Notes under the pieces: model-generated
The model's input: only the letters and a program-made list of their open reading frames with translations
Databases searched by the model: none
What the model was told of the DNA's origin: nothing
Source of the DNA: CALRGE01 sp964360635
GTDB taxonomy: Bacteria; Patescibacteriota; Gracilibacteria; UBA1369; 2-02-FULL-48-14
DNA length: 57,866 bases
Reading direction: 5' to 3'
NCBI GenBank assembly: GCA_964360635.1
Contig: CAYHXO010000011.1
Location: 1-57,866 of the forward strand
Shown here: positions 8,276-15,793 of the stretch, piece by piece
Layout: each line of letters opens with the position of its first letter
How positions within the stretch are numbered: the first letter of the stretch is position 1
Program-made: the position numbers and the translations under genes

Positions 8276-8298
8276 AACGGAGTAAAACTCTGTTCTTT
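8276..8298 (+). terminator. Possible terminator after thyA-folA
   Basis: AACGGAGT (8276-8283) pairs with ACTCTGTT (8287-8294) with one G-T pair and a 3-base loop, followed only by CTTT. It begins at the base after the folA stop. The tail is weak. Confidence 0.4.
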
Positions 8299-8338
8299 AG
8301 CTCTAAATTATGATAGAATTAAGAGATTAATTTTTATT

Positions 8339-9652
8339 ATGCATGATGGTTTAGAAAATTTCGGCACGAATCCTCAAAAATTAAAAAATAATTTACCCGA
8401 TTCGAAATTATTAATTGAGGAAGATGTAAAAGCTGAAATTAAAAGCCTGAATGAAGATTTAGTAAGACCGAAGAAAAAGACTTTTAAAGAGGTTCAGAGC
8501 TCAATTCTCAAGAAATCTATTGAGTTTAATGATCCTGAAAATAAATTAACAAAGGAAGAAAAAAAACAAAAGTTTAGAGATCAATATGTAGAGCAAATTA
8601 AAGAAGCTCGTGCAGATAGACGAAATCAAGTCATTTCAGAATACATTTTTAAAGGTGAAGATCCTAAAAATATTGATCAAAAAAAAGTATTGGAAAAACT
8701 CAAATCAATCAATGCACTATTAGAGGTATATAAAATAGAAAATCCTGTTGATATTTTGAACAGAGATAAAAAGGAGATTCTTGCATTTGCAAAAGATTTA
8801 GAAAAAATTGTAAATATCCCTCATACAGAATTAATTAAGGAGTGGATTGAGATAAGCAAAGAAAATATAGAATTAAGAAAACAAGAAAAATTAATTGAAG
8901 ATGAGAAAATTGCAAATGAAATATATGATTCAGTTAATAGGGGTGAAGATGTAGATTACTCGAAATTATATGAACAGAATGCAGATCTTTTGAAAGATGA
9001 AACAAAAGCCACAGAAGAACTTACAAAAAAAGAAACTGAACTTACAAAACCGGAATCTAGTTATATTGAAACACTTCAACCCGAGGCTAAACTAAAAATT
9101 GAATCTATTTTATCGAAATCTACGATAACACCCGAGACATTTGAAGAGGTTATGACACTTGTTGGAGGGAATGTTGAACCGGATAAAATTTCAGTAAGCG
9201 GAGGAAATATATCTTTCCCAGTTATAAGTCCTCAAGGTTTAAGTATTCCGGCGACGATCGTTAAAGATGAAATTGTTTTACGTGATCGTTCTGGAGACGT
9301 TAGAATAAAAACAGGCAATAAAGATGCATATAAATTAGAGATCGAAATTTTTGAAGTGAAAAACGAATTAATTAGAATGGAAAATGAACATGGATTTCAA
9401 ATCCCAAAAGATCTAAGAAGATTTTTTCTCAGTAGAGATTTGGCAAAATTAGTTAATTTTATTTCAGGATATCGTGCCAGAATTGCTGGAAATTCAGATA
9501 ATGATAAGCAATTTGAAGTAAGAAAAATTTACGAATATGTATTGCGATTGCCACATGATCAGCAATGGAAATTAGATAAAGATATCGAGAAGGCTAAAGA
9601 TGATACAGAAATAAAAGATATCGCGATTAAACTACAAAAAGTGATTCAATAA
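8339..9652 (+). CDS. Charged helical protein of unknown function
   Basis: A 437-residue protein without signal peptide or membrane segment, very rich in Lys and Glu. Residues about 1-230 are predicted by eye to be long charged helices or coiled coil. A compact, less charged segment at about 255-330 (GGNVEPDKISVSGGNISFP) looks beta-rich. The C-terminal 100 residues are again helical, with RRFFLSRDLAKLV. I do not recognise a family. It is a single-gene unit that converges on the minus-strand alr cluster, overlapping the 106-aa gene by 26 bases at the 3' end. Confidence 0.7.
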   Translation: MHDGLENFGTNPQKLKNNLPDSKLLIEEDVKAEIKSLNEDLVRPKKKTFKEVQSSILKKSIEFNDPENKLTKEEKKQKFRDQYVEQIKEARADRRNQVISEYIFKGEDPKNIDQKKVLEKLKSINALLEVYKIENPVDILNRDKKEILAFAKDLEKIVNIPHTELIKEWIEISKENIELRKQEKLIEDEKIANEIYDSVNRGEDVDYSKLYEQNADLLKDETKATEELTKKETELTKPESSYIETLQPEAKLKIESILSKSTITPETFEEVMTLVGGNVEPDKISVSGGNISFPVISPQGLSIPATIVKDEIVLRDRSGDVRIKTGNKDAYKLEIEIFEVKNELIRMENEHGFQIPKDLRRFFLSRDLAKLVNFISGYRARIAGNSDNDKQFEVRKIYEYVLRLPHDQQWKLDKDIEKAKDDTEIKDIAIKLQKVIQ

Positions 9653-9947
9653 CTCTCTCCAATTCATCAATATCATTCTCTGGTAACATGGGGAAAGGAT
9701 TGTTCATTTTTGATCCACATTTTTTAGCTAAATTGATTGAAACGCGATTGAAATCATTTATTGTTCTTATGACTTGTAAAAGTGCATCATGCCTAATTGA
9801 AACCACATTTCCCGGGAAAGATTTCCGAATTTCTATTTGCTCTTTGTAAAGAGGCATTGAACTCTTTAAATCCAGAAGTAAACCAAGCATTCCTTCTTCG
9901 TATACTTTTTCAATTGGGCTTAAAACTACTTCAGGGGTATCAATCAT
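9627..9947 (-). CDS. Small protein of unknown function, last gene of the xth-alr unit
   Basis: 106 residues, mostly helical, no signal peptide. It contains SFPGNVVSIRHDALLQVIRTINDFNR and an NNPFPMLP stretch but no family I recognise. It is accepted because its ATG (9947) overlaps the alr stop by 8 bases on the same strand, and its 3' end runs 26 bases into the convergent 437-aa gene. Confidence 0.6.
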   Translation of the reverse strand: MIDTPEVVLSPIEKVYEEGMLGLLLDLKSSMPLYKEQIEIRKSFPGNVVSIRHDALLQVIRTINDFNRVSINLAKKCGSKMNNPFPMLPENDIDELERVIESLFVV

Positions 9948-11037
9948 TTGAAATCAAAATTCTTCTTAAATGTGGCGGAATATTCACCAATATTTCATAG
10001 TGTGAAGTATCACAAATTTTCGCAATATTCTCGATTGAGTTCAAATCTTTCGGTTTATTGCTAATGACAGTTACTACATCTCCAACTTCAACCTCTAAAT
10101 CTGTCACATCACATGAAGAAATGTTCATACTAACTCGCCCCGTCAAAGGTGCAACTTCACCATTTATTAAAAACACTCCTTTCCCAGATAGTTTTCTATT
10201 TAACCCTTCAAAAAAACCTACCGGAACAGTTGCAATTCGACTTTTTTTCTCAGCCACAAAAGTACCGTTGTAGCCCACTGATTCTCCAGCTTCAATTTCG
10301 CGAATTTCACTAATTATAGACTTAATTTGTAATGCCGGCTGCAATCCGGTGCCAATACCATAAAGCGCAATTCCACTTCTTCCAACATTCGCATTAATTT
10401 CACCTGCAAATCCAAAAGCTCCGGAATTAGCACAGTGGTAATACTTAACAGGAAAGTCACTCTGAAATCGCTTGGCAATTTTATTCCATCTCTCGATTTG
10501 CAATTTAGTAAGCTTCGAATCCGGTTTTTCTGATTCTGCAAAATGTGACATTACTCCTTCAACTTTCAAATTTTTCAGCAGCGGAAAAACCTTATCTAAA
10601 TCGCTGTATAAAATTCCCTGCCTATGCATTCCTGTGTCGAATTTCAAATGAACTACTCCTCTTTTTAAAGTGCGAAGTTGCTCGATAGAAAAAATCACAA
10701 AAGAAATATTTTTCAATTTATTTTTTTCGATAGTTTCTGTAGGAGTATGTCCCATAACCAAAATCGCTTTTTTGATTCCGGCTCGTCTTATTTGCTCCGC
10801 CTCTGGGTAAGAATCAACACAAAAAAACGGAACATTCTCATCTTTCAAAAGCTCCGCAAGCAAAACCAAACCATGCCCGTATGCGTTGCTTTTCAAAACA
10901 GGTGCAATGCCACAATTCGGTGCCAAAGTTTGCATAGATTTCAGATTTTCCAAAATCGCGGTTCGACTAATCTCAACAGTAATAACAGGTTTATGCACTC
11001 TTAAACTTCTCCGCAATTTTCTAATATAGTTCAGCAT
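9940..11037 (-). CDS. alr: Alanine racemase
   Basis: PLP enzyme that makes D-alanine for peptidoglycan. The PLP lysine is Lys49 in VLKSNAYGHG. Downstream are the substrate-side KFDTGMHRQG, NVGRSGIALYG, the catalytic tyrosine block SVGYNGTF, and TGRVSMNISSCDVTD near the C-terminus. The 365-residue length is normal. Its ATG follows the xth stop with no gap, so it sits in a tight unit xth-alr-106 aa. A D-amino-acid supply shows that the organism makes peptidoglycan; a second racemase lies at 13.1 kb. Confidence 0.95.
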   Translation of the reverse strand: MLNYIRKLRRSLRVHKPVITVEISRTAILENLKSMQTLAPNCGIAPVLKSNAYGHGLVLLAELLKDENVPFFCVDSYPEAEQIRRAGIKKAILVMGHTPTETIEKNKLKNISFVIFSIEQLRTLKRGVVHLKFDTGMHRQGILYSDLDKVFPLLKNLKVEGVMSHFAESEKPDSKLTKLQIERWNKIAKRFQSDFPVKYYHCANSGAFGFAGEINANVGRSGIALYGIGTGLQPALQIKSIISEIREIEAGESVGYNGTFVAEKKSRIATVPVGFFEGLNRKLSGKGVFLINGEVAPLTGRVSMNISSCDVTDLEVEVGDVVTVISNKPKDLNSIENIAKICDTSHYEILVNIPPHLRRILISND

Positions 11038-11802
11038 TTATTTCAGTTTGAGAACAATTGGAGCGTGATCTGACCCTTCAATTTCAGTCAAAATATATGA
11101 GTCATCAACTCGACTTAAAAACTCCTTATTTACGAAAAAATAATCAATTCTCCAGCCAATATTCCTTGGCCGAGCATAAGTACGCATGCTCCACCAAGTG
11201 TATGCATCTGTAAGTTCAGGATAGAAATTACGAAAAGTATCTACATAACCGTAACTTACAAATTTATCTAACCACGCACGTTCAATTGGCAAGAAGCCCG
11301 AAATTCCCTCATTTTCTTTCGGCCTCGCCAAGTCAATTTCCTTGTGAGCCGTGTTGTAATCCCCGCAAATTATCAGGTTTTTTCCTTCTTTTCGTAGCCG
11401 CTCGGCAATATCTAAAAGTTGATCATAAAAATCTAACTTATACTTAACTCGATGATCTCCCATTCCTCCATTCGGGAAATAAAGATTCATCAAAACAAAA
11501 TCTTCAAATTCAGTCAAAATAAATCTGCCTTCATGGTCAAATTCCTGAACGCCCATTGAAAGCTCGGTTCGAATCGGCTTTTTTTTACTAAAAATCGCAA
11601 CACCGCTGTAACCCGGCCTTTCTGCACTATTCCAAACTGAATAATACCCAGAAGGATTCAAAACTTCCTCAGATAATTGCTTCGGTTTTGCTTTGCTCTC
11701 TTGAATGCAAAAAATATCAGGGTTTTCACGCTCCAAAAACTCTAACATACCTTTCTTTACGGCCGCACGTACTCCATTAACATTCCAGCAGACAATTTTC
11801 AT
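11038..11802 (-). CDS. xth: Exodeoxyribonuclease III / AP endonuclease
   Basis: Base-excision repair nuclease of the Xth/APE1 family. The metal-binding Glu35 lies in IQESKAKP, and MNLYFPNGG, ICGDYNTAH (catalytic Asp and Asn), WWSMRTYAR with NIGWRIDYFFV, and the C-terminal GSDHAPIVL (catalytic His) are all intact. The 254 residues make a complete enzyme without extensions. It is the first gene of the xth-alr unit. It diverges from the VIT-type transporter, with about 37 bases between the two starts for both promoters. Confidence 0.96.
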   Translation of the reverse strand: MKIVCWNVNGVRAAVKKGMLEFLERENPDIFCIQESKAKPKQLSEEVLNPSGYYSVWNSAERPGYSGVAIFSKKKPIRTELSMGVQEFDHEGRFILTEFEDFVLMNLYFPNGGMGDHRVKYKLDFYDQLLDIAERLRKEGKNLIICGDYNTAHKEIDLARPKENEGISGFLPIERAWLDKFVSYGYVDTFRNFYPELTDAYTWWSMRTYARPRNIGWRIDYFFVNKEFLSRVDDSYILTEIEGSDHAPIVLKLK

Positions 11803-11839
11803 AGACCGAATTCAAATTCTGCTTTATTCTAGTTAAGTC

Positions 11840-12538
11840 ATGGTTAAAATGAAATACAATTGGTTGCCTGATTTTGTTTATGCGGGCATAGATGGCTCCA
11901 TTACCACTTTTGCGGTGGTTGCAGGTGTTGTTGGAGCAGATCTATCTAGCCCGGTAATTTTAATTTTGGGTTTTGCAAATTTATTTGCAGACGGATTCTC
12001 AATGGCTACAGGCAAATACTTGAGTGACAAGGCTGAATTAGAAAGGATGCAATACCTGCGAGCAATTGAAGAAAGATCAATTATTGAAAAACCAAAGGAG
12101 GAGAAAAAAGAAATTGAAATAATTCTAAAAAGCTTCGGTTTTCGTGGCGAAGACTTGTCTCGAGCAAAAAAAGTTATTTTCAAAAATCCAAAAACTTGGG
12201 TGAACCTTATGATGAATCACGAATTAAATATAATTGAAGATAATGTAGAACCTGTAAAAGGGGCAATGGTAACTATTTTAGCATTCGTTACGATCGGGCT
12301 AGTTCCACTTTTAGGCTACGTTTTTCAGAGATTTTTGCCAATGAATACGGAGAGTTTATTTATTGGAACCTGTTTCTCAACTTTACTGGCATTATTTTTT
12401 GTTGGAACAGTAAAATCACGCTTCAGCAAAAAATCCTGGGTTATTGGCGGACTTGAAACATCAGCAATCGGAGGCCTAGCCGCATCAATTGCCTATTTTG
12501 TTGGATACTTTCTTAACTTCCTTTCTTTACAAGCTTAG
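11840..12538 (+). CDS. VIT1/CCC1-family iron/manganese transporter
   Basis: A 232-residue membrane protein of the vacuolar iron transporter family. The N-terminal helix carries the signature YAGIDGSITTFAVVAG, then a helix with FANLFADGFSMATGKYLS. Between about residues 65 and 130 lies a charged cytoplasmic metal-binding domain rich in Glu (EERSIIEKPKEE, MMNHELNIIEDN), followed by three C-terminal helices. The family moves Fe2+ or Mn2+ out of the cytoplasm. The last 26 bases overlap the convergent L33 gene. Confidence 0.88.
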   Translation: MVKMKYNWLPDFVYAGIDGSITTFAVVAGVVGADLSSPVILILGFANLFADGFSMATGKYLSDKAELERMQYLRAIEERSIIEKPKEEKKEIEIILKSFGFRGEDLSRAKKVIFKNPKTWVNLMMNHELNIIEDNVEPVKGAMVTILAFVTIGLVPLLGYVFQRFLPMNTESLFIGTCFSTLLALFFVGTVKSRFSKKSWVIGGLETSAIGGLAASIAYFVGYFLNFLSLQA

Positions 12539-12686
12539 CTTTGTGCTTTGTTCTTACTCGAAGTTTTGGGCAATATTTCATTCTTGTAAGATCCTTGATC
12601 TTCTCTTTCATAATTCTGAAAGCGCCATTTATAGCACCTGTTTCCTCGCATATCCATACTGCCGCAACTGTTTTTCCTTTAGCCAT
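12513..12686 (-). CDS. rpmG: 50S ribosomal protein L33 (bL33)
   Basis: A 57-codon gene read directly from the minus strand. The product begins MAKGKTVAAVWICEE and has MKYCPKLRVRTKHK towards the C-terminus, the arrangement of bL33 (Lys-rich start, YCP-x-LR, H-x-K end). Only two of the four zinc cysteines of zinc-binding L33 remain (Cys13 and Cys39), so it is a zinc-free form. It ends inside the 3' end of the transporter gene and has its own promoter. An apparent plus-strand reading frame over the same bases has no support. Confidence 0.9.
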   Translation of the reverse strand: MAKGKTVAAVWICEETGAINGAFRIMKEKIKDLTRMKYCPKLRVRTKHKAKLVKKGS

Positions 12687-12707
12687 AAAATTTATTAGAG
12701 CAGGCGG

Positions 12708-12736
12708 AGTATATAATCATATTTTTCTGAAGGCAA
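12708..12736 (-). promoter_or_regulatory. Promoter of rpmG
   Basis: Minus strand: -35 TTGCCT (12736-12731), 17 bp, -10 TATACT (12713-12708), then 21 bases to the ATG at 12686. Confidence 0.55.
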
Positions 12737-12759
12737 GTCGATTTTTACAAATCTTTAAC

Positions 12760-12787
12760 TTGCGAACGGCTTGAAAATAAGTAAACT
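12760..12787 (+). promoter_or_regulatory. Promoter of tRNA-Phe
   Basis: -35 TTGCGA (12760-12765), 16 bp, -10 TAAACT (12782-12787), nine bases before the mature tRNA 5' end. Confidence 0.5.
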
Positions 12788-12796
12788 AGCAAACGT

Positions 12797-12871
12797 GCCG
12801 CGGTAGCTCAGTGGTAGAGCAGAGGATTGAAAATCCTCGTGTCGGTGGTTCAATTCCGCCTCGCGGCACCA
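12797..12871 (+). tRNA. tRNA-Phe (GAA)
   Basis: A 75-base cloverleaf: acceptor GCCGCGG paired with TCGCGGC (one G-U), D arm GCTC/GAGC, anticodon arm GAGGA-TTGAAAA-TCCTC giving anticodon GAA, T arm GGTGG-TTCAATT-CCGCC, discriminator A and an encoded CCA. Confidence 0.97.
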
Positions 12872-12873
12872 AG

Positions 12874-12886
12874 TCACCGAAGGTGA
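12874..12886 (+). terminator. Short TCACC-GAA-GGTGA hairpin just after tRNA-Phe
   Basis: TCACC (12874-12878) and GGTGA (12882-12886) pair around GAA. There is no strong T tract after it. The same sequence, with a seven-T tail, follows tRNA-Val at 40858-40879. Confidence 0.45.
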
Positions 12887-12951
12887 GCATTGTTTAGTCG
12901 CATGTTTGGTTTAAGAAAAAGTTGTGACTTTCATTTTCACATAGACTCGAT

Positions 12952-12957
12952 TATAAT
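12952..12957 (+). promoter_or_regulatory. -10 box of the leader-peptide transcript, 6 bases before its ATG
   Basis: TATAAT at 12952-12957, then CAACGC, then ATG at 12964, the same spacing as at msrA, thyA, the sortase and GT2 genes. The -35 (TTTCAT, 12929-12934) is poor. Confidence 0.55.
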
Positions 12958-12963
12958 CAACGC

Positions 12964-13026
12964 ATGATAAACAAATTTTCAGAACACATCAAGGGCTATC
13001 GTTATCTTTCCAATCTGGAGAGGTAG
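12964..13026 (+). CDS. Putative 20-residue leader peptide
   Basis: ATG to TAG encoding 20 residues, beginning MINKFSEHIK and with GYRYLSNLER at the end. It starts 6 bases after a TATAAT and stops 34 bases before a terminator hairpin that precedes the racemase gene. The bases of its last codons (13017-13024) can pair with the 5' arm of that terminator, as expected for ribosome-mediated attenuation. The two Tyr codons flanking Arg (about 12997-13005) sit where a stalled ribosome would free that segment. No homologue is recognised. Confidence 0.5.
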   Translation: MINKFSEHIKGYRYLSNLER

Positions 13027-13096
13027 TCTTAGTTTATATGAGAATAAATTAGAAATTCAAACCTCTTCCGGAAATCGAAGGGGTTTTTTATTTTTT
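13017..13096 (+). promoter_or_regulatory. Predicted transcription attenuator before the racemase gene
   Basis: Terminator: AACCTCTTC (13060-13068) with GAAGGGGTT (13077-13085), 9 bp with one G-T, loop of 8, followed by TTTTTT-A-TTTTTT. Competing antiterminator: GGAGAGGT (13017-13024), overlapping the leader-peptide stop, pairs with ACCTCTTC (13061-13068) over 8 bp with one G-T. A ribosome that reaches the leader stop would mask 13017-13024 and let the terminator form. Confidence 0.55.
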
Positions 13097-13110
13097 AAAA
13101 TTATTCTTAT

Positions 13111-13800
13111 ATGAAAAAACATCAAAATCAACACAGGATAGGCATTCTAGGCGGACTGGGACCTGATACTACGGCACATTTCTACTTAGATCTAATTAAA
13201 GGCTCTACAAGGGAAGCAAGACCTGATCTTTTTATTGCTAGTTTACCGTTGAACCTTCAGAAAGAAGCAGAGTACATTGCTACCGGAATACATCGTGATC
13301 ACTACCTTCAACTCTTGAGGGATGGAGTTCATGCCTTGGTAGGAGCTGGTTGCACAGAAATTGTGATGCCATGTAATACAGTTCATGAATTTCATACCGC
13401 ACTTCTTGAGGAAGTTGCTATTCCATTCCCAAATCTAATTGAAGTTGTAGTGGAGGAATTAAAAAGACGTATGTGGACTAGAGTTTTGCTGTTGGCTACA
13501 AGCAGAACAGTAGCAACAAACTTATACCAAAATGCTGTATCAGGCTCTGCTATAGAGTTTGTTCCTCCGATAGAACAGGATCAGAGGCGGCTTGACCTGC
13601 TAATACAAGGTTTATTGGGCAATAGTGCTGATGAAACACATCAAGCTTTTCTGGCTGAATTGATGGAGAAGGCCGGAACGGAAAGTGTTCTTTTGGGTTG
13701 CACCGACTTGCAACTCATTATCTCACCTTCGAAAAGCGTTGTCGACAGTATGAAGTGTTTGGTGAACCACACGGTCAATATACTTCTTTCATCTTATTAA
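13111..13800 (+). CDS. Aspartate/glutamate racemase family protein
   Basis: Cofactor-independent two-cysteine racemase of the Asp/Glu/hydantoin racemase superfamily. The N-terminal IGILGGLGPDTTA is typical of the RacD/YgeA branch. The two catalytic cysteines are in MPCNTVHEF (about residue 88) and LLGCTDLQL (about 196). The 229-residue length is standard. It would interconvert L- and D-aspartate or glutamate, or act on a related amino acid; a broad-specificity racemase is equally possible. It is a single gene, apparently controlled by the attenuator directly upstream. The GC content looks higher than its neighbours, which could mean transfer. Confidence 0.88.
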   Translation: MKKHQNQHRIGILGGLGPDTTAHFYLDLIKGSTREARPDLFIASLPLNLQKEAEYIATGIHRDHYLQLLRDGVHALVGAGCTEIVMPCNTVHEFHTALLEEVAIPFPNLIEVVVEELKRRMWTRVLLLATSRTVATNLYQNAVSGSAIEFVPPIEQDQRRLDLLIQGLLGNSADETHQAFLAELMEKAGTESVLLGCTDLQLIISPSKSVVDSMKCLVNHTVNILLSSY

Positions 13801-13830
13801 TAAAAAACAACTGACAAAAATAAACTGCCT

Positions 13831-13886
13831 TTCAGATCAAAAATTCAGCTTTTTTTCAGGACTTATGCATTTCATTTATGCTAGTC
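13831..13886 (+). promoter_or_regulatory. dinD promoter region with TTCAG direct repeats
   Basis: TTCAG copies begin at 13831, 13844 and 13855; the last two are exactly 11 bp apart. A possible -10, TATGCT, follows at about 13877-13882. The 11-bp TTCAG pair is shared with the promoters of the pemK-like gene and comF. Confidence 0.5.
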
Positions 13887-13912
13887 TTTAATGTATTCTT
13901 AACCCCAAAGAT

Positions 13913-14737
13913 ATGAATAACCTCATTTCTCAGATGCAATCACATTTAGAGTTAATTAAGCACAAAATAGACGATCTTGAGTACTGGTCTGCCCGTGAAC
14001 TTATGGACGTACTTGGCTATAAAAGCTGGGCAAAATTTAAAGACGTAATTTCAAAAGCAATGATAGCTTGCCAAACAAGTGGCCAAGAAGTTTCCCCCCA
14101 TTTTGCCCGTTCGGGCAAAATGGTAAACATTGGCTTTGGAAGCCAAAGAAACCTAGATGATCTACTACTAACTCGCTATGCATGTTACCTAATTGCTCAA
14201 AACGGTGATTCATCTAAAATTGAAGTAGCCTACGCTCAAACATACTTTGCATTTCAAACGCGAAAACAGGAATTAAATGAAGAAAGATTAAAAGAAGACA
14301 AGAGATTAGAAGCCAGAAATAAACTTAAAGAAACTGAGAGTAAAATACAGCGAACAATTTACGATCGTGGAATTAAATTACCTGTAGAATTTGCAATATT
14401 TAAAGATAAACACATAAAAGCGCTCTACGGAGGAATTAGTACAAAATCTCTGAAGAAAAGGCGAAATATTCCAAATAAAAGAGCTTTGGCTGATTTTGAC
14501 TCACATGTTGAGCTTCGTGCAAAAGATTTTGCCTTGGCAATGACAGATCACAACATAAAAGACAAAGATATAACAGGTAAGCCAAAACTTCAGGAAGAAG
14601 TCGTTAATAATAGTAAAGCTACAAGACAAGCTCTACTTAAACGTGGAATAAAACCTGAATTGTTAAATGCTCAGGAAGATATTAAAAAAATCGAGAACAG
14701 ACGTTCTAAAGAAAATAAACAAATCAGCAATGTATAA
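13913..14737 (+). CDS. dinD: DinD-like DNA-damage-inducible protein
   Basis: A 274-residue relative of E. coli DinD, an SOS-induced protein reported to inhibit RecA. The N-terminal BRO-N-like half carries the family blocks EYWSARELMDVLGYKSW, AKFKDVISKA, IACQTSGQEV, HFARSGKMV, DLLLTRYACYLIAQNG and AQTYFAFQTRKQEL. The C-terminal part is charged and helical, with KLPVEFAIFKDKHIKALYGG, LRAKDFALAMTDHN and a Lys/Glu tail. It overlaps the next gene by 8 bases. The TTCAG operator fits damage control (inference). Confidence 0.9.
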   Translation: MNNLISQMQSHLELIKHKIDDLEYWSARELMDVLGYKSWAKFKDVISKAMIACQTSGQEVSPHFARSGKMVNIGFGSQRNLDDLLLTRYACYLIAQNGDSSKIEVAYAQTYFAFQTRKQELNEERLKEDKRLEARNKLKETESKIQRTIYDRGIKLPVEFAIFKDKHIKALYGGISTKSLKKRRNIPNKRALADFDSHVELRAKDFALAMTDHNIKDKDITGKPKLQEEVVNNSKATRQALLKRGIKPELLNAQEDIKKIENRRSKENKQISNV

Positions 14738-15401
14738 AGCCCCATTCTACTTAACAGGCAATCGAGGAAATAATGCCTTCTCTTACGAACTCAGAAAAGA
14801 TCCTAAACTTTACATTCCTTCTTTGGTTTCCGGCACATTAGACGATGCCGAATTGGGAGATGAAGTCGTTTTTGAAGACTTTGATGATGGTATTCTTAAA
14901 TCATGCACAGGTTTAAAAAACCTACTCGAATTCGAATTTCACGGAGTACCGGCAATCCTGATAGATAACCATAACCACGCATTCTATTTCTGGCATCGCT
15001 CCGGCCTGAAAAATGCCACCTTAATTCACATCGACCAGCACAAAGATATGCGAGTTCCTCCTGAAATGTTCAGCGATGACGCCTTTAAGTACACAAACGA
15101 ACTGCTAAACGTGGGAAATTACATCGTACCTGCTCGCGAAGCCGGGATAGTCAAAGAAATTCAATTTGTTACCAGTGAAACTTCACTCGAAGACGAAAGC
15201 AATTTCACAACTACAAATAAAATTCTAAATATCGATCTCGATTTTTTCGCTCCGGAACTAGATTACATTAACTTTGAAAAAACTAAACATTTCATCCGTG
15301 AACATGCAAAAACCGCCTCTCTGATTACTATAGCAACAAGCCCATTCTTTATCGATCAGGAGAGGGCATTGAGAATACTTAGACTGTTGTCAAAGGACTG
15401 A
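14730..15401 (+). CDS. UPF0489 family protein (arginase-like fold)
   Basis: 223 residues. The motifs match UPF0489: IDNHNHAFYFW near residue 75, a metal-type HIDQHKDMR (about 98-106), VGNYIVPAREAGIV, and a second metal motif NIDLDFF (about 171). The Asp-x-His-x-Asp and Asp-x-Asp patterns are those of the arginase/deacetylase fold, and some UPF0489 members are peptide arginases that turn Arg into ornithine in RiPP precursors. The substrate here is unknown. The ATG at 14730 overlaps the dinD stop, so the two are coupled; a longer frame from 14667 is disfavoured because it lies inside dinD. Confidence 0.75.
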   Translation: MYKAPFYLTGNRGNNAFSYELRKDPKLYIPSLVSGTLDDAELGDEVVFEDFDDGILKSCTGLKNLLEFEFHGVPAILIDNHNHAFYFWHRSGLKNATLIHIDQHKDMRVPPEMFSDDAFKYTNELLNVGNYIVPAREAGIVKEIQFVTSETSLEDESNFTTTNKILNIDLDFFAPELDYINFEKTKHFIREHAKTASLITIATSPFFIDQERALRILRLLSKD

Positions 15402-15435
15402 CAACATATAATTGATCTGTAAATTGAAATAATGA

Positions 15436-15639
15436 TTGTCAAAAATTTCACCCGAAATGGAGAAAAAGTACAGAGGTTACTCTGTCATTTCATTAGGAGG
15501 AAAAATTTTAGGAATAGGCAAAAATCCTATTTTAGCCTTAAATATGGCAAAAAAAGAAATGGTCAATATAGAGAAAAAAGAATTTTTAGTTTCAAGAATT
15601 TATGGGGACGAAATTATCCTTCCTGGAATGCGGCTATAA
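15436..15639 (+). CDS. DUF5678-like small protein
   Basis: 67 residues from a TTG start (an ATG at 15457 is the alternative). The pattern KKYRGYSVISLGGKILGIG, then a helix AKKEMVNIEK, then FLVSRI resembles DUF5678, a small beta-alpha domain often encoded just before a retropepsin-like aspartic protease. A TATAAT lies at 15407-15412. The downstream gene, which would be the protease, is reduced to a remnant. A second overlapping reading frame from 15432 gives a low-complexity Arg/Lys product and is rejected. Confidence 0.6.
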   Translation: MSKISPEMEKKYRGYSVISLGGKILGIGKNPILALNMAKKEMVNIEKKEFLVSRIYGDEIILPGMRL

Positions 15640-15652
15640 AAAAGGGAGACCA

Positions 15653-15760
15653 ATGATTACTGATGCACATGTTGATCCACTAATGGGGAGGAAAGGTATA
15701 TTCGATAAATTCGATGTCACCTTTAAAGAAAGAGATCAGAAAACTATATTTAGTGCTTAG
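15653..15760 (+). pseudogene. Remnant of a clan AA (retropepsin-like) aspartic protease
   Basis: A 35-codon frame behind a GGGAG ribosome-binding site. The product contains PLMGRKGIFDKFDVTFKE, which matches the C-terminal end of small retropepsin-like proteases usually found after DUF5678 genes (a G-R-x-x-F-F-D-x-F-x-V-x-F pattern). The catalytic DSGAD region and about the first 100 residues are absent. It looks like an internal deletion that left the start signal and the C-terminus. The family assignment rests on memory of that pattern. Confidence 0.5.
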
Positions 15761-15793
15761 TTTTATAAAATAGTAATGTATAATGAATCTATT

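Noticed and set aside
12541..12774. Plus-strand reading frame of 77 codons
   Set aside because: It is the complement of the rpmG gene and its promoter; the product is low-complexity hydrophobic without a start signal.
15432..15656. 74-codon frame overlapping the DUF5678 gene
   Set aside because: Arg/Lys/Phe-rich product without pattern; the alternative frame gives the DUF5678-like domain.
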